Below, piece by piece: positions 19,201 through 30,296 of a stretch of 64,000 bases of DNA. A model generated the notes under the pieces. It had not been told where the DNA came from, ran no database searches, and was given only the letters and a program-made list of their open reading frames with translations. The DNA comes from Avibacterium volantium (GTDB lineage: Bacteria > Pseudomonadota > Gammaproteobacteria > Enterobacterales > Pasteurellaceae). Numbering within the stretch: position 1 is the stretch's first letter; each line of letters starts with the position of its first letter. The stretch lies in the NCBI RefSeq assembly GCF_900635775.1, contig NZ_LR134167.1, forward strand, positions 1,459,001-1,523,000, written 5' to 3'. The translations under genes were made by a program, and so were the position numbers.

Positions 19201-19923
19201 GCGAGCCAATAAATGTTGTTGGAAAAATTCATCAAGAGAAAGTTCAAGCAGGCTTGGAGCAGAAAGTGCAACATCAAAGGCTTCTTTGCCTAAATAAGGC
19301 CTAATTGTTTTCAGTAATTCCTGTGGCGATTTTAAGTTTTCATAAACCCATTTCGCCACGATGACAGGCTGATGATAAAAGTTTTCACGCCAAAATTCAT
19401 TGATTAAGCGAGCGAGTAAATCACTTTCATCGGTAACCAACTCTAAATTAAAATGCACGCCCGAATTAAAGGCATATTGCATTAGCATACGGCGACAAAA
19501 ACTGTGGATCGTATAAATGGCGGCAGTATCCATACTCTGCTCCGCCCAGTTAAGGCGTTGAATCGCCAAAGGAATATCCGGCAAACTTTGTACAAGCTCG
19601 CCAAGCAAAGGGTCGCCCCCTTGGCTAAACACGTCTAAATCCTGCGTGGCTTGATATTGCAAAAGCAGCTGTTTGCTATGGTAAATTCTTGCACGGATAC
19701 GCTCGCGCAGCTCTTGCGTTGCCATTTCGGTAAAGGTTACCACGAGAATTTTATCCACCGATAATGGCTGGCTAAAACAATTCTCCCCAGCTTGTAACAG
19801 CAAGCGAATATACAAAGACGCCATTGTGTAGGTTTTGCCCGTTCCCGCGGACGCTTCGATCAGGCTAACTCCCTGCAACGGCATTGTGGCTGGATTGAGT
19901 GTTTGCGTTTTTGTCGTCATCAT
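16297..19923 (-). CDS. recB: Exodeoxyribonuclease V beta subunit RecB
   Basis: 1208 residues. UvrD-like helicase: Walker A IEASAGTGKTYTMASL near the N-terminus, DEXX motif FAMIDEFQDTD, motif IV-VI region with TIHKSKGLAYDLVWLP and LLYVALTRAKYQ. The C-terminal RecB nuclease domain includes GFIDLVFRHQGKYYVLDYKSN, carrying the catalytic Asp/Lys. It is the 3'-5' motor and nuclease of RecBCD, acting at double-strand ends and on incoming DNA. It lies 3 bases after a DsrE-like gene and overlaps recD by one base. Confidence 0.97.
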   Translation of the reverse strand: MMTTKTQTLNPATMPLQGVSLIEASAGTGKTYTMASLYIRLLLQAGENCFSQPLSVDKILVVTFTEMATQELRERIRARIYHSKQLLLQYQATQDLDVFSQGGDPLLGELVQSLPDIPLAIQRLNWAEQSMDTAAIYTIHSFCRRMLMQYAFNSGVHFNLELVTDESDLLARLINEFWRENFYHQPVIVAKWVYENLKSPQELLKTIRPYLGKEAFDVALSAPSLLELSLDEFFQQHLLARCKEIDEFKQEWLANEQELAEFLEKNKAQIKNYRADYMLGRFEKMRAWAEDPDNYSLPDILIYFTEKDIAAKTKADFEPLQHSLLSQAEKLIEQSEGISLTLPIVLYHSIQTIRQKLFDYKNHHTQKSFDDLLRLVREGLCGENGQELAALIRNQYPFAMIDEFQDTDAQQYQIFSKIYIENQTPQSGFIMIGDPKQSIYKFRGADIFTYFKASRQANQRFTLKENWRSTTTLIQCVNGIFDFEQPAPFLFDEIQFEPVKAGKNLPHFNLNGQDEPALSCYLGDAYNQEQFAETCAISIQQWLKSVVQNHAKFGDEPLQAKNIAVLVRSWKEAQSVKTALQNLGIASVYLSDKSNVFDSETAQELALILQACLNPLNERHILNAIATRLFGLTSAEIYQIKQDENQWEHWVEAFFAYQKTWQQKGILVMLHQLLLNEENPLTQRLLVRSQGERILTDFLHLAELLQQASRLNESEAALLRWFEKQIQGTDRLEESIRLESERDLVKIVTIHKSKGLAYDLVWLPFIAAPAKGVKDTITTYYAVEQDQVLWDMENQQSVLVLKENLAEEMRLLYVALTRAKYQVACCLPQSFEKKWNGLLYALSQGAIGEKITFSEAYDTNSLLQALQQKVGEPNVAIHRVEDLKASSPLVSVSQDKIFSPAIFNGNIEYHWGVTSFTDMVHKHQRNKLKLQEENESAGQISSVFDQGKDYDFNVPPIPNLAEENTPPQENENAYPQGYSPFELPSGVRVGTILHRYLEKNTAQSALDEQNLAKLCQLLQLDEQWISTLQQWFNAIYHSPLLAGESLTLAQIQQQDCLKEMQFYLKLNKAFDATAFNRALQDYHPYSSQNLIFERLQGMLRGFIDLVFRHQGKYYVLDYKSNLLGNKIENYQPAQLPEVMKNGFYDWQYLLYTLALHRYLQNRDPHYQYERDFGGVIYTFLRGMNGQDQNGIYFDKPDWRLIQALEELF

Positions 19924-19926
19924 AAA

Positions 19927-20283
19927 TTAAAAATTCAGTACCTTATCTGCTTCCATTGTCCAATCTGCAAGCTCAATTAATGTGCCAATTTCCACCCCAT
20001 CAGCAAGCGGTGCATTGTGAATGCCACGCGCATTGGCACAGGTTTTGCATAATTTAATGGTCGCCCCTTGTGCAGTGAGAATTTCGATCATTTGTTGTAA
20101 ATGATAGCCCTCTGCTGGCTGTTGTTGAGCTAAACCACCCACCACAGCATCAGACATAAAAAATAAGCGTAATTGCACCGCACTTTTATGTTGCTCTTGT
20201 AACTGCAAGGCAAGGCGTAAAGCGCTGAAAAAATGTTCATCGCCATAAGGGGAAGAATGCACAATAAATAAGATGTTTTGCAT
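19927..20283 (-). CDS. DsrE/DsrF-like small protein
   Basis: 118 residues. The fold matches the DsrE/YchN group: MQNILFIVHSSPYGDEHFFSA at the start, then a mobile middle and a conserved CKTCANARGI with cysteines at 79 and 82, where family members place a reactive cysteine. Members act in sulfur relay or are uncharacterised hexamers like E. coli YchN; here no sulfur partner is adjacent. Only 3 bases separate it from recB, so it probably shares that transcript without a known functional link. Confidence 0.82.
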   Translation of the reverse strand: MQNILFIVHSSPYGDEHFFSALRLALQLQEQHKSAVQLRLFFMSDAVVGGLAQQQPAEGYHLQQMIEILTAQGATIKLCKTCANARGIHNAPLADGVEIGTLIELADWTMEADKVLNF

Positions 20284-20393
20284 AAGAATGTCCTTTTGAG
20301 ATCAGCTTGAGAGCGGATAGTCGCTTGATTAAGCTGCATTAATCATACTGCCTATAATGCGTTATGCTCGCTTATTTTACACTGATAAGGATA

Positions 20394-20430
20394 ATAAAAA
20401 AGTGGGCATTTGTGATTTGCCCACTTTTGT
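20394..20430 (-). terminator. Terminator of the glycogen operon
   Basis: AAGTGGGCA (20400-20408) pairs with TGCCCACTT (20418-20426). On the minus strand it is followed by a run of seven T, about 25 bases after the glgP stop. Confidence 0.85.
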
Positions 20431-20450
20431 TAAGGTGTTTGCTCAAAAGC

Positions 20451-22913
20451 TTAGTTTAATTTGAGCGGTTGGATTTTCCAGATTTTTTGCGCATATTCTT
20501 CAATGGTTCTGTCTGATGAGAAGAAACTCATATTGACAATATTTTGCAAGGCGCTGTTCGTCCACGCTTTTTGATCATGGTATTTTTCATCAACCCGTTT
20601 TTGTGCTTCCACATAGCTTTGGAAATCAGCAAAGGATTGATAATAATCGTGATAACATAAGCCATTAAGTAAATCTTGATAACGATGCGGATCATTCGGC
20701 GAGAATAATCCTGATGTGATTTGGTCAATCACACGGCGTAACTGTTCATTGCTTTGGTAAATATCGTATGGGCGGTAGCCGTTACGACGTAACTCTTCCA
20801 CCTGTTCCACGGTATGACCAAAGATGAAAATATTATCTTCGCCCACGTTTTCTAAGATCTCTACGTTTGCACCGTCTAAGGTTCCCAAGGTTAATGCACC
20901 GTTGAGGGCAAATTTCATATTACTTGTGCCTGATGCTTCTGTTCCTGCAAGGGAAATTTGTTCAGAAATATCCGCAGCAGGAATGATGATCTGAGCAAGG
21001 CTGACGCTGTAGTTTGGAATAAACACCACTTTCAGGCGACCTTGCAAGCGTTCATCGTTATTGATGATTTTCGCCACATCATTGATTAAATTAATGGTTT
21101 GTTTCGCCGCATAATAGGCTGATGCTGCTTTCCCTGCCAGAATAAACACGCGTGGCGTCCAATCTTTTTCTGGATTCTCTAGCATTTCGTTATAACGTGC
21201 AACGATATGCAAGACGTTGAGAATTTGGCGTTTGTATTCGTGGATACGCTTCACTTGCACATCAAATAAGGCATCAGGGCTTAATTCAATCCCCAATTCT
21301 TTTTTCACATAGTCGGCTAAACGCTGTTTGTTCGCACGTTTAATCGCGGGAATGGCTTGTTGCACTTCTGCGTCATTGATATGGGCTTTGAGTTCCGTCA
21401 ATAAGCTCAAATCACGTCGCCATTCTGTGCCGATATAACGGTCAAATAAGGCGGAAAGATCTGGGTTTGCCACTGCAATCCAACGGCGTGGCGTAATCCC
21501 ATTGGTTACATTGGTAAAGCGTTCTGGATAAATGTGGGCGAAGTCGGCAAAGGTAGAGGTTTTCATTAACTCTGAATGAATTGCTGCAACGCCATTAACT
21601 TTATGCGAGCCAACGACTGAAAGCCACCCCATACGCACTTTACGCGTATCGCCCTCTTCGATCAGAGAAACTCGGCGAATAAAATCATCGTCGGTTGTTA
21701 CATAAGTGCGGACATATTCCAAGAAATAATCGTTGATTTCAAAGATAATTTGCAAATGGCGAGGGAGGTTTTTCGCCATCATTTCCACTGGCCAAGTTTC
21801 TAAGGCTTCAGACATTAAGGTGTGGCAAGTGTAAGAGAAAATACGGCGGCACATATCCCACGCGGTTTTCCAATCATAGCCTTCTTTATCCACCAAAATA
21901 TACATTAATTCAGGAATGGCAAGGGCTGGGTGAGTGTCATTGAGGTGAATAGCAACTTTATCGGCTAAATTTTTCACTGTGCCGTGGGTACGTTTGTGGC
22001 GTTTGATAATATCTTGTAACGATGCGGAAACTAAGAAATATTCTTGGCGTAAACGCAATTCGCGTCCTGCCCAAGTGGAATCATCAGGGTATAACACACG
22101 AGAAACATTTTCGCTTGCGGCACGGGTTTCAATGGCACGGAAATAATCCCCACGGTTAAATTCTGCCAAATTGAAAGAATCCCCCGCGTGGGCACTCCAT
22201 AAACGTAAGGTCGCTGCACTGTCGTTGTCATAGCCTGGGATCATTTGATCATAAGCAAGTGCGGTGATTTCTTCGCTTGAATCCCAAACGCATTTTTTGC
22301 CTTCAAAATAAATGTGTCCACCAAATTGAATATTAAAGCGTTTGGACGGTCGCATAAATTCCCAAGGTGCGCCTTTTTCTAACCAAGCATCAGGTTTTTC
22401 TACCTGTTTGCCGTCTTCAATGGCTTGTTGGAACATTCCGTATTCATAACGAATACCATAACCCATACCAGGAATTGCAAGGGTGGCAATCGAATCCATA
22501 AAGCACGCAGCTAAGCGCCCTAAACCACCGTTACCTAAACCAGGATCGACTTCTTTTTCGATGATTTCTTCTAAATCCACATCAAGCTCTGCTAACGCGT
22601 CTTTAGCAAGGGTGTAAACGCCCTCTGCAATCAATGCATTAGAGAGGGTGCGTCCCATTAAATATTCCATTGATAAATAATAAACACGGCGTGTTTTTTC
22701 ATCACGGGATTGACGGGCAGTAGAAATCCAGCCCTCTGTAACCAGATCTCGCACTGCATAAAGGGTGGCGTTTAGCCAATCACGTTGGCTTGCTTCTTGT
22801 GGGGAACGTCCAATTAAGAAAATCAATTTATACACAATCGCCTTTTTCAGCGATTCTGTGGTTTGCTCAGGTTGGTTATAAGAAAATGGAAAATCGGTGT
22901 TATCCATTGTCAT
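20451..22913 (-). CDS. glgP: Glycogen phosphorylase
   Basis: 820 residues, near the E. coli length (815). It releases glucose-1-phosphate from glycogen ends using pyridoxal phosphate. The N-terminal half carries [18 protein letters not shown]. The C-terminal half carries KRIHEYKRQ and the PLP-lysine region [15 protein letters not shown]. It is the last gene of malQ-glgB-glgX-glgC-glgA-glgP. The 133-base gap before it, with a USS, may allow a separate promoter or processing. Confidence 0.97.
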   Translation of the reverse strand: MTMDNTDFPFSYNQPEQTTESLKKAIVYKLIFLIGRSPQEASQRDWLNATLYAVRDLVTEGWISTARQSRDEKTRRVYYLSMEYLMGRTLSNALIAEGVYTLAKDALAELDVDLEEIIEKEVDPGLGNGGLGRLAACFMDSIATLAIPGMGYGIRYEYGMFQQAIEDGKQVEKPDAWLEKGAPWEFMRPSKRFNIQFGGHIYFEGKKCVWDSSEEITALAYDQMIPGYDNDSAATLRLWSAHAGDSFNLAEFNRGDYFRAIETRAASENVSRVLYPDDSTWAGRELRLRQEYFLVSASLQDIIKRHKRTHGTVKNLADKVAIHLNDTHPALAIPELMYILVDKEGYDWKTAWDMCRRIFSYTCHTLMSEALETWPVEMMAKNLPRHLQIIFEINDYFLEYVRTYVTTDDDFIRRVSLIEEGDTRKVRMGWLSVVGSHKVNGVAAIHSELMKTSTFADFAHIYPERFTNVTNGITPRRWIAVANPDLSALFDRYIGTEWRRDLSLLTELKAHINDAEVQQAIPAIKRANKQRLADYVKKELGIELSPDALFDVQVKRIHEYKRQILNVLHIVARYNEMLENPEKDWTPRVFILAGKAASAYYAAKQTINLINDVAKIINNDERLQGRLKVVFIPNYSVSLAQIIIPAADISEQISLAGTEASGTSNMKFALNGALTLGTLDGANVEILENVGEDNIFIFGHTVEQVEELRRNGYRPYDIYQSNEQLRRVIDQITSGLFSPNDPHRYQDLLNGLCYHDYYQSFADFQSYVEAQKRVDEKYHDQKAWTNSALQNIVNMSFFSSDRTIEEYAQKIWKIQPLKLN

Positions 22914-23046
22914 AGATGGCTCTCCTAATCTATTTCAATTTAAAATCGGCGTATTTTTATCCTTTTCGCATAAAAACACAACAAAAATTAGCCTAAAATC
23001 GCAGATTTTTCCACCGCACTTAGATTTTAGGCAAAATATAATGAGG

Positions 23047-24480
23047 CTATAAAATACGTTGATATAAATCTTGATAATGTCTGGCTGCGATTTGCCAGCT
23101 GAAATCTTGCTCCATTGCAACCACACGCACGCTTTGCCATAGGCGTTGTTTTTGCCAAAGTGCAAAGGCATTGTTAATCGCCCAACTTAAACCTTGCGCA
23201 TCGGCATCATTAAACACAAATCCTGTGGCTTTGCGCGCTTTGATGTTTTCAGAATAGCTATCCACCACCGTATCCGCCAAGCCGCCTGTGGCGCGCACTA
23301 ATGGTAACGTGCCGTATTTCAAACCATAAAGCTGAGTTAAACCACAAGGCTCAAAACGGCTTGGTACTAAAATCACATCACCACCCGCAATAATTAGGTG
23401 TGATAAGGCTTCATCGTAGCCAATTTTTACTGCGATATTTTCAGGATAACGTTCGGCAAGGTGGCGTAATCCTTCTTCTAAATGCGGTGCGCCTGAGCCA
23501 AGTAAAGCAAGCTGACCGCCTTGTTGCACAATGGTTTCGGCGCTTTGAATAAGTAGATCCACGCCTTTTTGTTCCGTTAAACGGGTAACCATAACAAATA
23601 ACAAGGCATCAGGCTGTTGTGGGAGATTGAAATAGGCTTGCAATTTCTCTTTATTTTTGCGTTTGCCTGTCATTGCTTTTAATTTGTAATGATCTTCAAT
23701 GTAGTGATCCACATTCGGGTTCCAAATTTGCTCATCAACCCCATTCAGAATACCGACTAAGCGCCCTTGATGCTCTAAGGTTTGTAGCAAGCCTTGCAAG
23801 CCGTAGCCAAATTCTGGCGTGGTGATTTCTTTGGCATAGGTTGGGCTAACGGCGGTAACTACATCGGAATAATAAAGCCCTGATTTCAAATAAGAAATTT
23901 GTCCGTGCAACTCTAAGCCATCAATATGGAACATTTCCAACGGCAGACCTAGCTCAAACAAATGATGATAAGAAAACACACCCTGATAAGCCAGATTATG
24001 AATGGTAAATACCGATTTTGCAGGGCGCCCTTTAAGCGCTAAATAGGCACTGGTTAATCCAGCGTGCCAATCGTGCGCGTGAACCACTTCCGCTTGCCAC
24101 CACGCATCTAAGCCCACCGCAAGCTCTGCCCCAACCCAACCGAGCAAAGCAAAGCGTTTATAGTTATCGGCATAATCGTTATACCATTGATCGTGATAAG
24201 GATTGCCCTCTCTGGCATACAAATGCGGCGCATCAATTAAATAAACGCCTAGCCCGTTATATTCGCCATAACGTAGCACAATATGCCCAGCAAAATTATC
24301 AAATTCCGCCACTACAACGGTGTTAGGAATACCTGCGGCAATGGCAGGATAAGCAGGCAGTAAAATTCGGGTATCCATTCCAATTTGCTGTTGCGCAAAA
24401 GGCAATGCACCCATCACATCAGCTAATCCGCCGGTTTTGAGTAACGGATAAAGTTCTGAACAAACGTGTAAAACTCTCAT
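23047..24480 (-). CDS. glgA: Glycogen synthase (ADP-glucose)
   Basis: 477 residues, identical in length to E. coli GlgA. GT5 glycosyltransferase: the N-terminal KTGGLADV motif binds ADP-glucose, and the C-terminal GT-B domain has [19 protein letters not shown] with the catalytic Glu region. It extends alpha-1,4-glucan chains. It follows glgC by 75 bases in the glycogen operon. Confidence 0.98.
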   Translation of the reverse strand: MRVLHVCSELYPLLKTGGLADVMGALPFAQQQIGMDTRILLPAYPAIAAGIPNTVVVAEFDNFAGHIVLRYGEYNGLGVYLIDAPHLYAREGNPYHDQWYNDYADNYKRFALLGWVGAELAVGLDAWWQAEVVHAHDWHAGLTSAYLALKGRPAKSVFTIHNLAYQGVFSYHHLFELGLPLEMFHIDGLELHGQISYLKSGLYYSDVVTAVSPTYAKEITTPEFGYGLQGLLQTLEHQGRLVGILNGVDEQIWNPNVDHYIEDHYKLKAMTGKRKNKEKLQAYFNLPQQPDALLFVMVTRLTEQKGVDLLIQSAETIVQQGGQLALLGSGAPHLEEGLRHLAERYPENIAVKIGYDEALSHLIIAGGDVILVPSRFEPCGLTQLYGLKYGTLPLVRATGGLADTVVDSYSENIKARKATGFVFNDADAQGLSWAINNAFALWQKQRLWQSVRVVAMEQDFSWQIAARHYQDLYQRIL

Positions 24481-24555
24481 TCTTTTTTATTCCTTAAAAC
24501 AGAGAAATACGGTGAAAATTCATAAAAATTCCACCGCACTTCTCTTTTCGTTGTA

Positions 24556-25863
24556 TTAATCTAAATGGGCTTCAAAGGCGACTGTTTCACCATTGAGCTT
24601 CTTTAACATTGAAGCGGTAACTAGCACCACGCCGCCACTACTCACTCTAAAACGTTTGCTATCCAGTTCTAAATCCACGCCAATTTGCATTCCGTCTGGA
24701 ATCACACAATGACGATCGACGATACAACGTTTAAGCGTACAATTTTTACCAATGGTAACCTGTGGCAGCACCACACTGTGATCCACCAATGAACCTTCTT
24801 GGACATTAACGCGATCGAAAAGCACAGAATAGCTAATGGACGCATCGGTGATCACACAACCGCCCGAAATCAAACAGTTATCCACGGGTTTAATGTCTGA
24901 TTTGCTATAAAAGAATTTTGACGGATAAGTTTGCGTTGGGTTACCACGAATTGGCCAGCGCTGATCATAAATATCCAGCTGTGGATTTTCAGAAACCAAG
25001 TCAATGTTGGATTGCCAGAAGCTGTCTAACGTTCCCACATCACGCCAGTAAATTTCGCCATCAGTGTTGCGTCCCATACAAGAACGGCTGAATGGGTGAG
25101 CATAAAGCGTGCCTTCTTCTAAACATTTTGGTAATACATCTTTACCGAAATCGTGAGAGGTGTAAGGGGTGTTCACTTCACGCTCTAAAATATCGTAGAG
25201 GTAATCGGCGTTAAACACGTAAATCCCCATTGAAGCCAAAGACACATTGGGTTTGCCTGCCATTGCTGGAGGATCTTTTGGTTTTTCAACGAAAGCTTTT
25301 ACTTTAAGATTTTCATCTACCGCCATTACCCCAAATTCACAGGCTTTTTCACGCTCCACTTCAATACAGCCAACGGTACATTTTGCATTACTTGAAACGT
25401 GATCGAGTAACATTTGGCTATAATCTTGTTTATAAATATGGTCGCCTGCTAAGATTAAAATATATTTCGGGCAGTAATGATCACGAATAATCGCCATATT
25501 TTGATACACCGCATCTGCCGTGCCACGATACCAAGTGGAATCATCAATTTGCTGACGTGCTGGCAACATATCAATAAACTCACCACGCTCTTGTGGCAAG
25601 AACGACCAGCCTTTTTGCAAATGGCGTAATAATGAATGTGCTGCATATTGGGTAACCACACCAATATGGTTTAGCCCTGAGTTAATACAGTTGGATAACG
25701 CAAAATCAATAATTCGTCTGTTGCCACCAAAATATAACGCAGGTTTTGCCCGTTTATCGGTGAGTTCATAAAGCCGTGAACCACGCCCACCCGCTAAAAT
25801 TAACACCAAGGTATCTTTCACAAGATCATATTTATTGGGTGATTTTGAAATACTGTTGCTCAT
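24556..25863 (-). CDS. glgC: Glucose-1-phosphate adenylyltransferase
   Basis: 435 residues. Nucleotidyltransferase motif LAGGRGSRLYELTDKRAKPA at the N-terminus, substrate loop VEKPKDPP, and a C-terminal left-handed beta-helix domain with hexapeptide-like repeats (SISYSVLFDRVNVQEGSLVD). It makes ADP-glucose from glucose-1-phosphate and ATP, the committed step. Enteric enzymes are activated by fructose-1,6-bisphosphate, and the N-terminal lysines needed are in place, but allostery here is inferred. It sits 31 bases after glgX. Confidence 0.98.
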   Translation of the reverse strand: MSNSISKSPNKYDLVKDTLVLILAGGRGSRLYELTDKRAKPALYFGGNRRIIDFALSNCINSGLNHIGVVTQYAAHSLLRHLQKGWSFLPQERGEFIDMLPARQQIDDSTWYRGTADAVYQNMAIIRDHYCPKYILILAGDHIYKQDYSQMLLDHVSSNAKCTVGCIEVEREKACEFGVMAVDENLKVKAFVEKPKDPPAMAGKPNVSLASMGIYVFNADYLYDILEREVNTPYTSHDFGKDVLPKCLEEGTLYAHPFSRSCMGRNTDGEIYWRDVGTLDSFWQSNIDLVSENPQLDIYDQRWPIRGNPTQTYPSKFFYSKSDIKPVDNCLISGGCVITDASISYSVLFDRVNVQEGSLVDHSVVLPQVTIGKNCTLKRCIVDRHCVIPDGMQIGVDLELDSKRFRVSSGGVVLVTASMLKKLNGETVAFEAHLD

Positions 25864-25894
25864 TGCATTTTCCTCGCATTAATTTATTGATTGC

Positions 25895-27910
25895 TCAATA
25901 GTCATTTCCTTTTTTCGTGCAACATACGAATGCGAGATCATTTACAGCCCATCGATTTCCTTGCATTTGTACTGACGCACCACAATATACAACTTCCCAT
26001 TTCCCTTCGGGCAACAAGAATGTTTGTAATTCTGCTTTTGCATTGATTAAAAGTAACCAGTCTTCATCTAACTGGATTTGCATTGCTTTGCTGTGCGGAT
26101 TATGCCAATCCGCCACTGTCATTATTTCCCCTTGCACATTTCGCCATTGCACATTTTTTTCACTCCACCATTCATCGCGTTGTAAACTCGGTATCGCTTT
26201 TCTCAAGGCAATGAACTGTTTTGTAGCTTCAAATAAGTGCGGTTGAAATTTTTGCCAATTTAGCCAAGTGATTTCATTATCTTGGCAATAGGCGTTATTG
26301 TTGCCTTGTTGGCTATGTCCAAATTCATCGCCCGCTAACAGCATTGGCGTACCGTTGGCAAGCAACAAACTGCCAAGCAAACCGCAACAAGTTAAAAAGC
26401 GTTGATATTTCACTTCATCAGGAATATTTTCCACGCCCTCTATGCCGTGGTTATAACTGTAATTTTCATTGCGACCATCACGATTATCTTCCCCATTCGC
26501 GAGATTATGCTTTTGGTTATAGCTGGTGAGATCGCACAGGGTAAAACCATCGTGCGCAGTGATAAAATTCACCGAATTATGCGGCTTGCGATCGCCATTT
26601 TGATAAATATCGCTTGAACCTGCGAAACGTTGCGCAAAACCACCTAATTCACCACTTTTCCATAACCAAAAACGACACAGATCATCACGAAAACGATCGT
26701 TCCATTCGGCAAAATAGCTTGGAAAATTGCCCACTTGATAGCCCCCTTCGCCAATGTCCCAAGGTTCTGCAATAAATTTGCAGTGCTGTAAACGCGGCTC
26801 TTGCGCAATTTCTGCAAACAGCTGTGCTTGTGGGTTAAAGGCTGGGGTTTCTCTGCCTAACACTGTGGCGAGATCAAAACGGAAACCGTCAATATGACAT
26901 TCTTCCACCCAATAAATTAAGCAATCCAACACCCAACGGCGAGTAATATCATTAGCTAAATTTAAGGTATTGCCACAGCCTGTGGCGTTTAGATATTCCC
27001 CTTGTGCGTTTTGCCAATAGTAAGTCCGATCATCAATTCCACGCTGGCTAAAGGTTGGAAAATGTTTTTCTGATTCCATACTGTGGTTGAATACCACATC
27101 TAAAATCACTTCAATGCCCGCTTGGTGAAGTGCGCGAACCATTGTTTTAAATTCGCTTAATGGCGTTGTGTCAGCTTGTCCCGACCAATATTCCGATTCC
27201 ACCGCAAACATTGCTAAAGGGCTATATCCCCAATAATTGGCTAAGCCTTTTTCCTGTAAATGGGGTTCATCAAGGTGATAATTTATGGGCAAAATTTCCA
27301 CCGCACTTATGCCGAGATCTTTTAAATAGGCAATCATTGTGGGGTGCGCTAACCCCGCATAAGTGCCACGAATAGCTTCAGGCAAATCTTCTCTCAGTTG
27401 CGTGAAACCTTTAACGTGCAATTCATAAATAATGGTTTCTGCCCAAGGGGTAGCAAGTGGTTTATCGCCTTGCCAATCAAACACTTCGCTTTCCAATACC
27501 GCTTTTGGGGCAAGATGGGCGTTATCTCGCGGATCACTGAGCAAAAACCATTGCCGTTTTTCTGCACTACTTAAATCTGGCTTGCCGATGACAGCTTTGG
27601 CATAAGGATCAAGCATTAATTTTTGTGGGTTGCACAATGCACCGTCTTTTCCCGTAATACGAAAGCCATATTGCGTGCCATAAGGCAGATCGCCTACCCA
27701 CAAATGCCAAACATCTCCGCTTTGGTACATTTCCAGTGGCAATTCTTGTCCGTCAAAAAATAAACATAATTTGACGTTTTCTGCACAGGAAGAAAATAAG
27801 GCAAAATTCCACCCCACTTTTTTCTCACCTGAAGCATATTGCAAAATTTCAACGCTACTTCCTAAGGGATAAGGCTTTCCTACTGCCGTGCTGATCATTG
27901 TGCTATCCAT
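25895..27910 (-). CDS. glgX: Glycogen debranching enzyme GlgX
   Basis: 671 residues (E. coli 657). An N-terminal CBM48 (about 15-110) precedes the GH13 barrel: VILDVVFNHS (region I), GFRFDLATVLG with the nucleophile Asp (II), FIAEPWD with the acid/base Glu (III) and NFITAHDG (IV). It hydrolyses alpha-1,6 linkages in limit dextrins trimmed by GlgP. It lies 13 bases after glgB in the operon. The first codons (MDSTMISTAVG) offer an alternative start at residue 5. Confidence 0.96.
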   Translation of the reverse strand: MDSTMISTAVGKPYPLGSSVEILQYASGEKKVGWNFALFSSCAENVKLCLFFDGQELPLEMYQSGDVWHLWVGDLPYGTQYGFRITGKDGALCNPQKLMLDPYAKAVIGKPDLSSAEKRQWFLLSDPRDNAHLAPKAVLESEVFDWQGDKPLATPWAETIIYELHVKGFTQLREDLPEAIRGTYAGLAHPTMIAYLKDLGISAVEILPINYHLDEPHLQEKGLANYWGYSPLAMFAVESEYWSGQADTTPLSEFKTMVRALHQAGIEVILDVVFNHSMESEKHFPTFSQRGIDDRTYYWQNAQGEYLNATGCGNTLNLANDITRRWVLDCLIYWVEECHIDGFRFDLATVLGRETPAFNPQAQLFAEIAQEPRLQHCKFIAEPWDIGEGGYQVGNFPSYFAEWNDRFRDDLCRFWLWKSGELGGFAQRFAGSSDIYQNGDRKPHNSVNFITAHDGFTLCDLTSYNQKHNLANGEDNRDGRNENYSYNHGIEGVENIPDEVKYQRFLTCCGLLGSLLLANGTPMLLAGDEFGHSQQGNNNAYCQDNEITWLNWQKFQPHLFEATKQFIALRKAIPSLQRDEWWSEKNVQWRNVQGEIMTVADWHNPHSKAMQIQLDEDWLLLINAKAELQTFLLPEGKWEVVYCGASVQMQGNRWAVNDLAFVCCTKKGNDY

Positions 27911-27923
27911 TTATCCGTTTTAC

Positions 27924-30287
27924 TTATGCTTTTTTCTTCGTGGCTTTTTTGCTTTTAGCTGTATTGGCTTTCGTTACGTTTGCCGCTTTTTCAGCTTTCG
28001 CTGTTTTCGCCTTTTGCCCTTTTTCCGCTGTATCTGTTTTTTCAGCTTTTTTTACTTTTTCTGCTTTTGTACTTTGTGCTTTTTTTGTACTTTTTGCAGG
28101 CTTTTTCCATTTTAAATAAATGGTTGCCAATGGCGGAATGGTTACGGAAATAGAATGATCTTTATCGTGGCTTGGAATTTCTTCACTCACCACTTCCCCT
28201 TGGTTGCCCACGTTAGAACCTTGGTAGAAATAAGAATCCGTATTAAGAATTTCTTCATACACGCCTGCTTCATTCACGCCAAAGCGATAATCATAACGTG
28301 GCACTGGCGTGAAGTTACTGATTACAATAATGCGCTCATCATCGCGACTACAACGCTCAAACACGAACACGGAATTTTGATAATCGTCCACCACAAGCCA
28401 ATCAAAGCCTTTTGGATCGCAATCTAATTGGTATAACGCAGGGTGATTTTGATAAGTGCGGTTTAAATCTCGCACTAAATTTAATACGCCTTTATGCCAG
28501 CCACCGCCAATACTTTCATCAAGCAAGAACCAATCTAGGCTTTCTTGATAATTCCATTCACGTCCTTGCGCAAATTCGTTGCCCATAAAGAGCAATTTTT
28601 TACCCGGATAGCCCCACATATAGCCATAATAAGCACGCAAATTAGCAAATTGTTGCCACGCATCACCCGGCATTTTGCCGATCAGTGAGCCTTTGCCGTG
28701 TACGACTTCATCGTGAGAAAGTGGCAACACAAAGTTTTCGCTATATTGATACATCATTCCAAAAGTCATTTGATCGTGATGATGTTGGCGATAAATCGGA
28801 TCTCTTTTCATATAGGCAAGGGTGTCGTTCATCCAGCCCATATTCCATTTGAAATGGAAACCTAAACCGCCATCTTGCGGTGGGTGGGTTACGCCAGCAA
28901 AGGACGTGGATTCCTCTGCAATGGTGATTGCGCCCGCATTTTCCGTGCCAAGGACATAATTGGTATGTTTTAAAAACTCAATGGCTTCTAAATTTTCACG
29001 GCCACCATATTGATTTGGAATCCACTCACCGTCTGCTCGGCTGTAATCACGGTAAATCATTGATGCCACTGCATCGACACGTAAGCCGTCTAAACCAAAT
29101 CGTTCAAGCCAATATAAGGCATTGCCTGATAAGAAGTTTTTTACCTCGTGGCGGCCATAGTTATAAATTAACGTATTCCAATCCTGATGATAGCCCTCTC
29201 TTGGATCAGCGTGTTCATACAACGCCGTGCCGTCAAAGGCTACCAAGCCGTGGGTATCACTTGGGAAATGCCCTGGCACCCAATCTAAAATCACATTAAT
29301 GCCTGCTTCGTGAGCTTTATCGACTAAGCGTTTAAAGCCTTCTGGTGTGCCAAAACGGCTGGTTGGTGAATAAAGTCCAATAGGCTGATAGCCCCAAGAG
29401 CCATCAAATGGAAATTCCGATAAAGGCAGAAATTCAATATGGGTAAAGCCCATTTCTTTCACATAAGGAATAAGCTCGTCTGCAATTTGGTCATAATCCA
29501 ACCAGAAATTATTTTCCAGATTACGCCGCCAAGAGCCTAAATGCACTTCATAAATAGAAATCGGTTGATCGAACTGGTTCGCTTTGCGACGTTTTTCAGT
29601 CATTTCCACCACATCTGGCAATGGGCTAATTTGTGAAGCCGTATCAGGGCGAAGCTGTGAGCTAAAGGCATAAGGATCGGCTTTTAAGCGTAGCTGATCA
29701 TTGCAATCTAACACTTCAAACTTATACAGTTGTCCAAGCGCTGCTTTTGGCACAAATAATTCCCAAATCCCACTGGACGCGTGAAAACGCATTGGGTGGC
29801 GACGACCGTCCCAATAGTTAAAATCGCCCACCACAGAAACCCGTTTCGCATTCGGCGCCCATAAACGGAAATTCACGCCCGACACGCCTTCACATTCCAT
29901 AAAATGCGCACCGAGAATTTCATAAGGACGTAAATGAGAACCTTCTGCCAACAGCCAATTATCTAGCTCTTGAATCATTGGGTGGAAGCGATAAGGATCT
30001 TCAATAATTTGTGGTTCATTGCCCCAATAAACTTCAATCTGATATGCAAAAAAACTGCGTGTATCAGGCATTACACCAGCGAAAAAGCCACGTTCATCAA
30101 GGCAATCTAATTCGCACACCTTTTGCTGATTTTCTTTATTAACAATCACGACTTTATCCGCATCAGGCAATAACACGCGGATTTCAATGCCTTTTTCGGT
30201 TTCATGCATACCTAACACGGAAAACGGATCAGAATGTGTGCCGTTGAAAAACGCATTAATGGTTTCTTGTGGAAGGAATTTATTCAT
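27924..30287 (-). CDS. glgB: 1,4-alpha-glucan branching enzyme with Lys/Ala-rich C-terminal tail
   Basis: 787 residues, against about 728-730 in relatives. Two N-terminal CBM48 modules, then the GH13 core: [23 protein letters not shown] with the nucleophile, [11 protein letters not shown] and [11 protein letters not shown]. It transfers chain segments to form alpha-1,6 branches. After the usual end at [10 protein letters not shown], a further 58 residues (about 730-787) contain 20 Lys and 14 Ala and end ATKKKA, strongly basic and probably disordered or helical. Only 9 bases separate it from malQ. Confidence 0.97.
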   Translation of the reverse strand: MNKFLPQETINAFFNGTHSDPFSVLGMHETEKGIEIRVLLPDADKVVIVNKENQQKVCELDCLDERGFFAGVMPDTRSFFAYQIEVYWGNEPQIIEDPYRFHPMIQELDNWLLAEGSHLRPYEILGAHFMECEGVSGVNFRLWAPNAKRVSVVGDFNYWDGRRHPMRFHASSGIWELFVPKAALGQLYKFEVLDCNDQLRLKADPYAFSSQLRPDTASQISPLPDVVEMTEKRRKANQFDQPISIYEVHLGSWRRNLENNFWLDYDQIADELIPYVKEMGFTHIEFLPLSEFPFDGSWGYQPIGLYSPTSRFGTPEGFKRLVDKAHEAGINVILDWVPGHFPSDTHGLVAFDGTALYEHADPREGYHQDWNTLIYNYGRHEVKNFLSGNALYWLERFGLDGLRVDAVASMIYRDYSRADGEWIPNQYGGRENLEAIEFLKHTNYVLGTENAGAITIAEESTSFAGVTHPPQDGGLGFHFKWNMGWMNDTLAYMKRDPIYRQHHHDQMTFGMMYQYSENFVLPLSHDEVVHGKGSLIGKMPGDAWQQFANLRAYYGYMWGYPGKKLLFMGNEFAQGREWNYQESLDWFLLDESIGGGWHKGVLNLVRDLNRTYQNHPALYQLDCDPKGFDWLVVDDYQNSVFVFERCSRDDERIIVISNFTPVPRYDYRFGVNEAGVYEEILNTDSYFYQGSNVGNQGEVVSEEIPSHDKDHSISVTIPPLATIYLKWKKPAKSTKKAQSTKAEKVKKAEKTDTAEKGQKAKTAKAEKAANVTKANTAKSKKATKKKA

Positions 30288-30296
30288 ATAAACCTC

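Noticed and set aside
27888..28119. Phe-rich open frames antisense to the end of glgB
   Set aside because: They are reverse reading of the Lys/Ala-rich tail (AAA read as TTT) and lack plausible starts.
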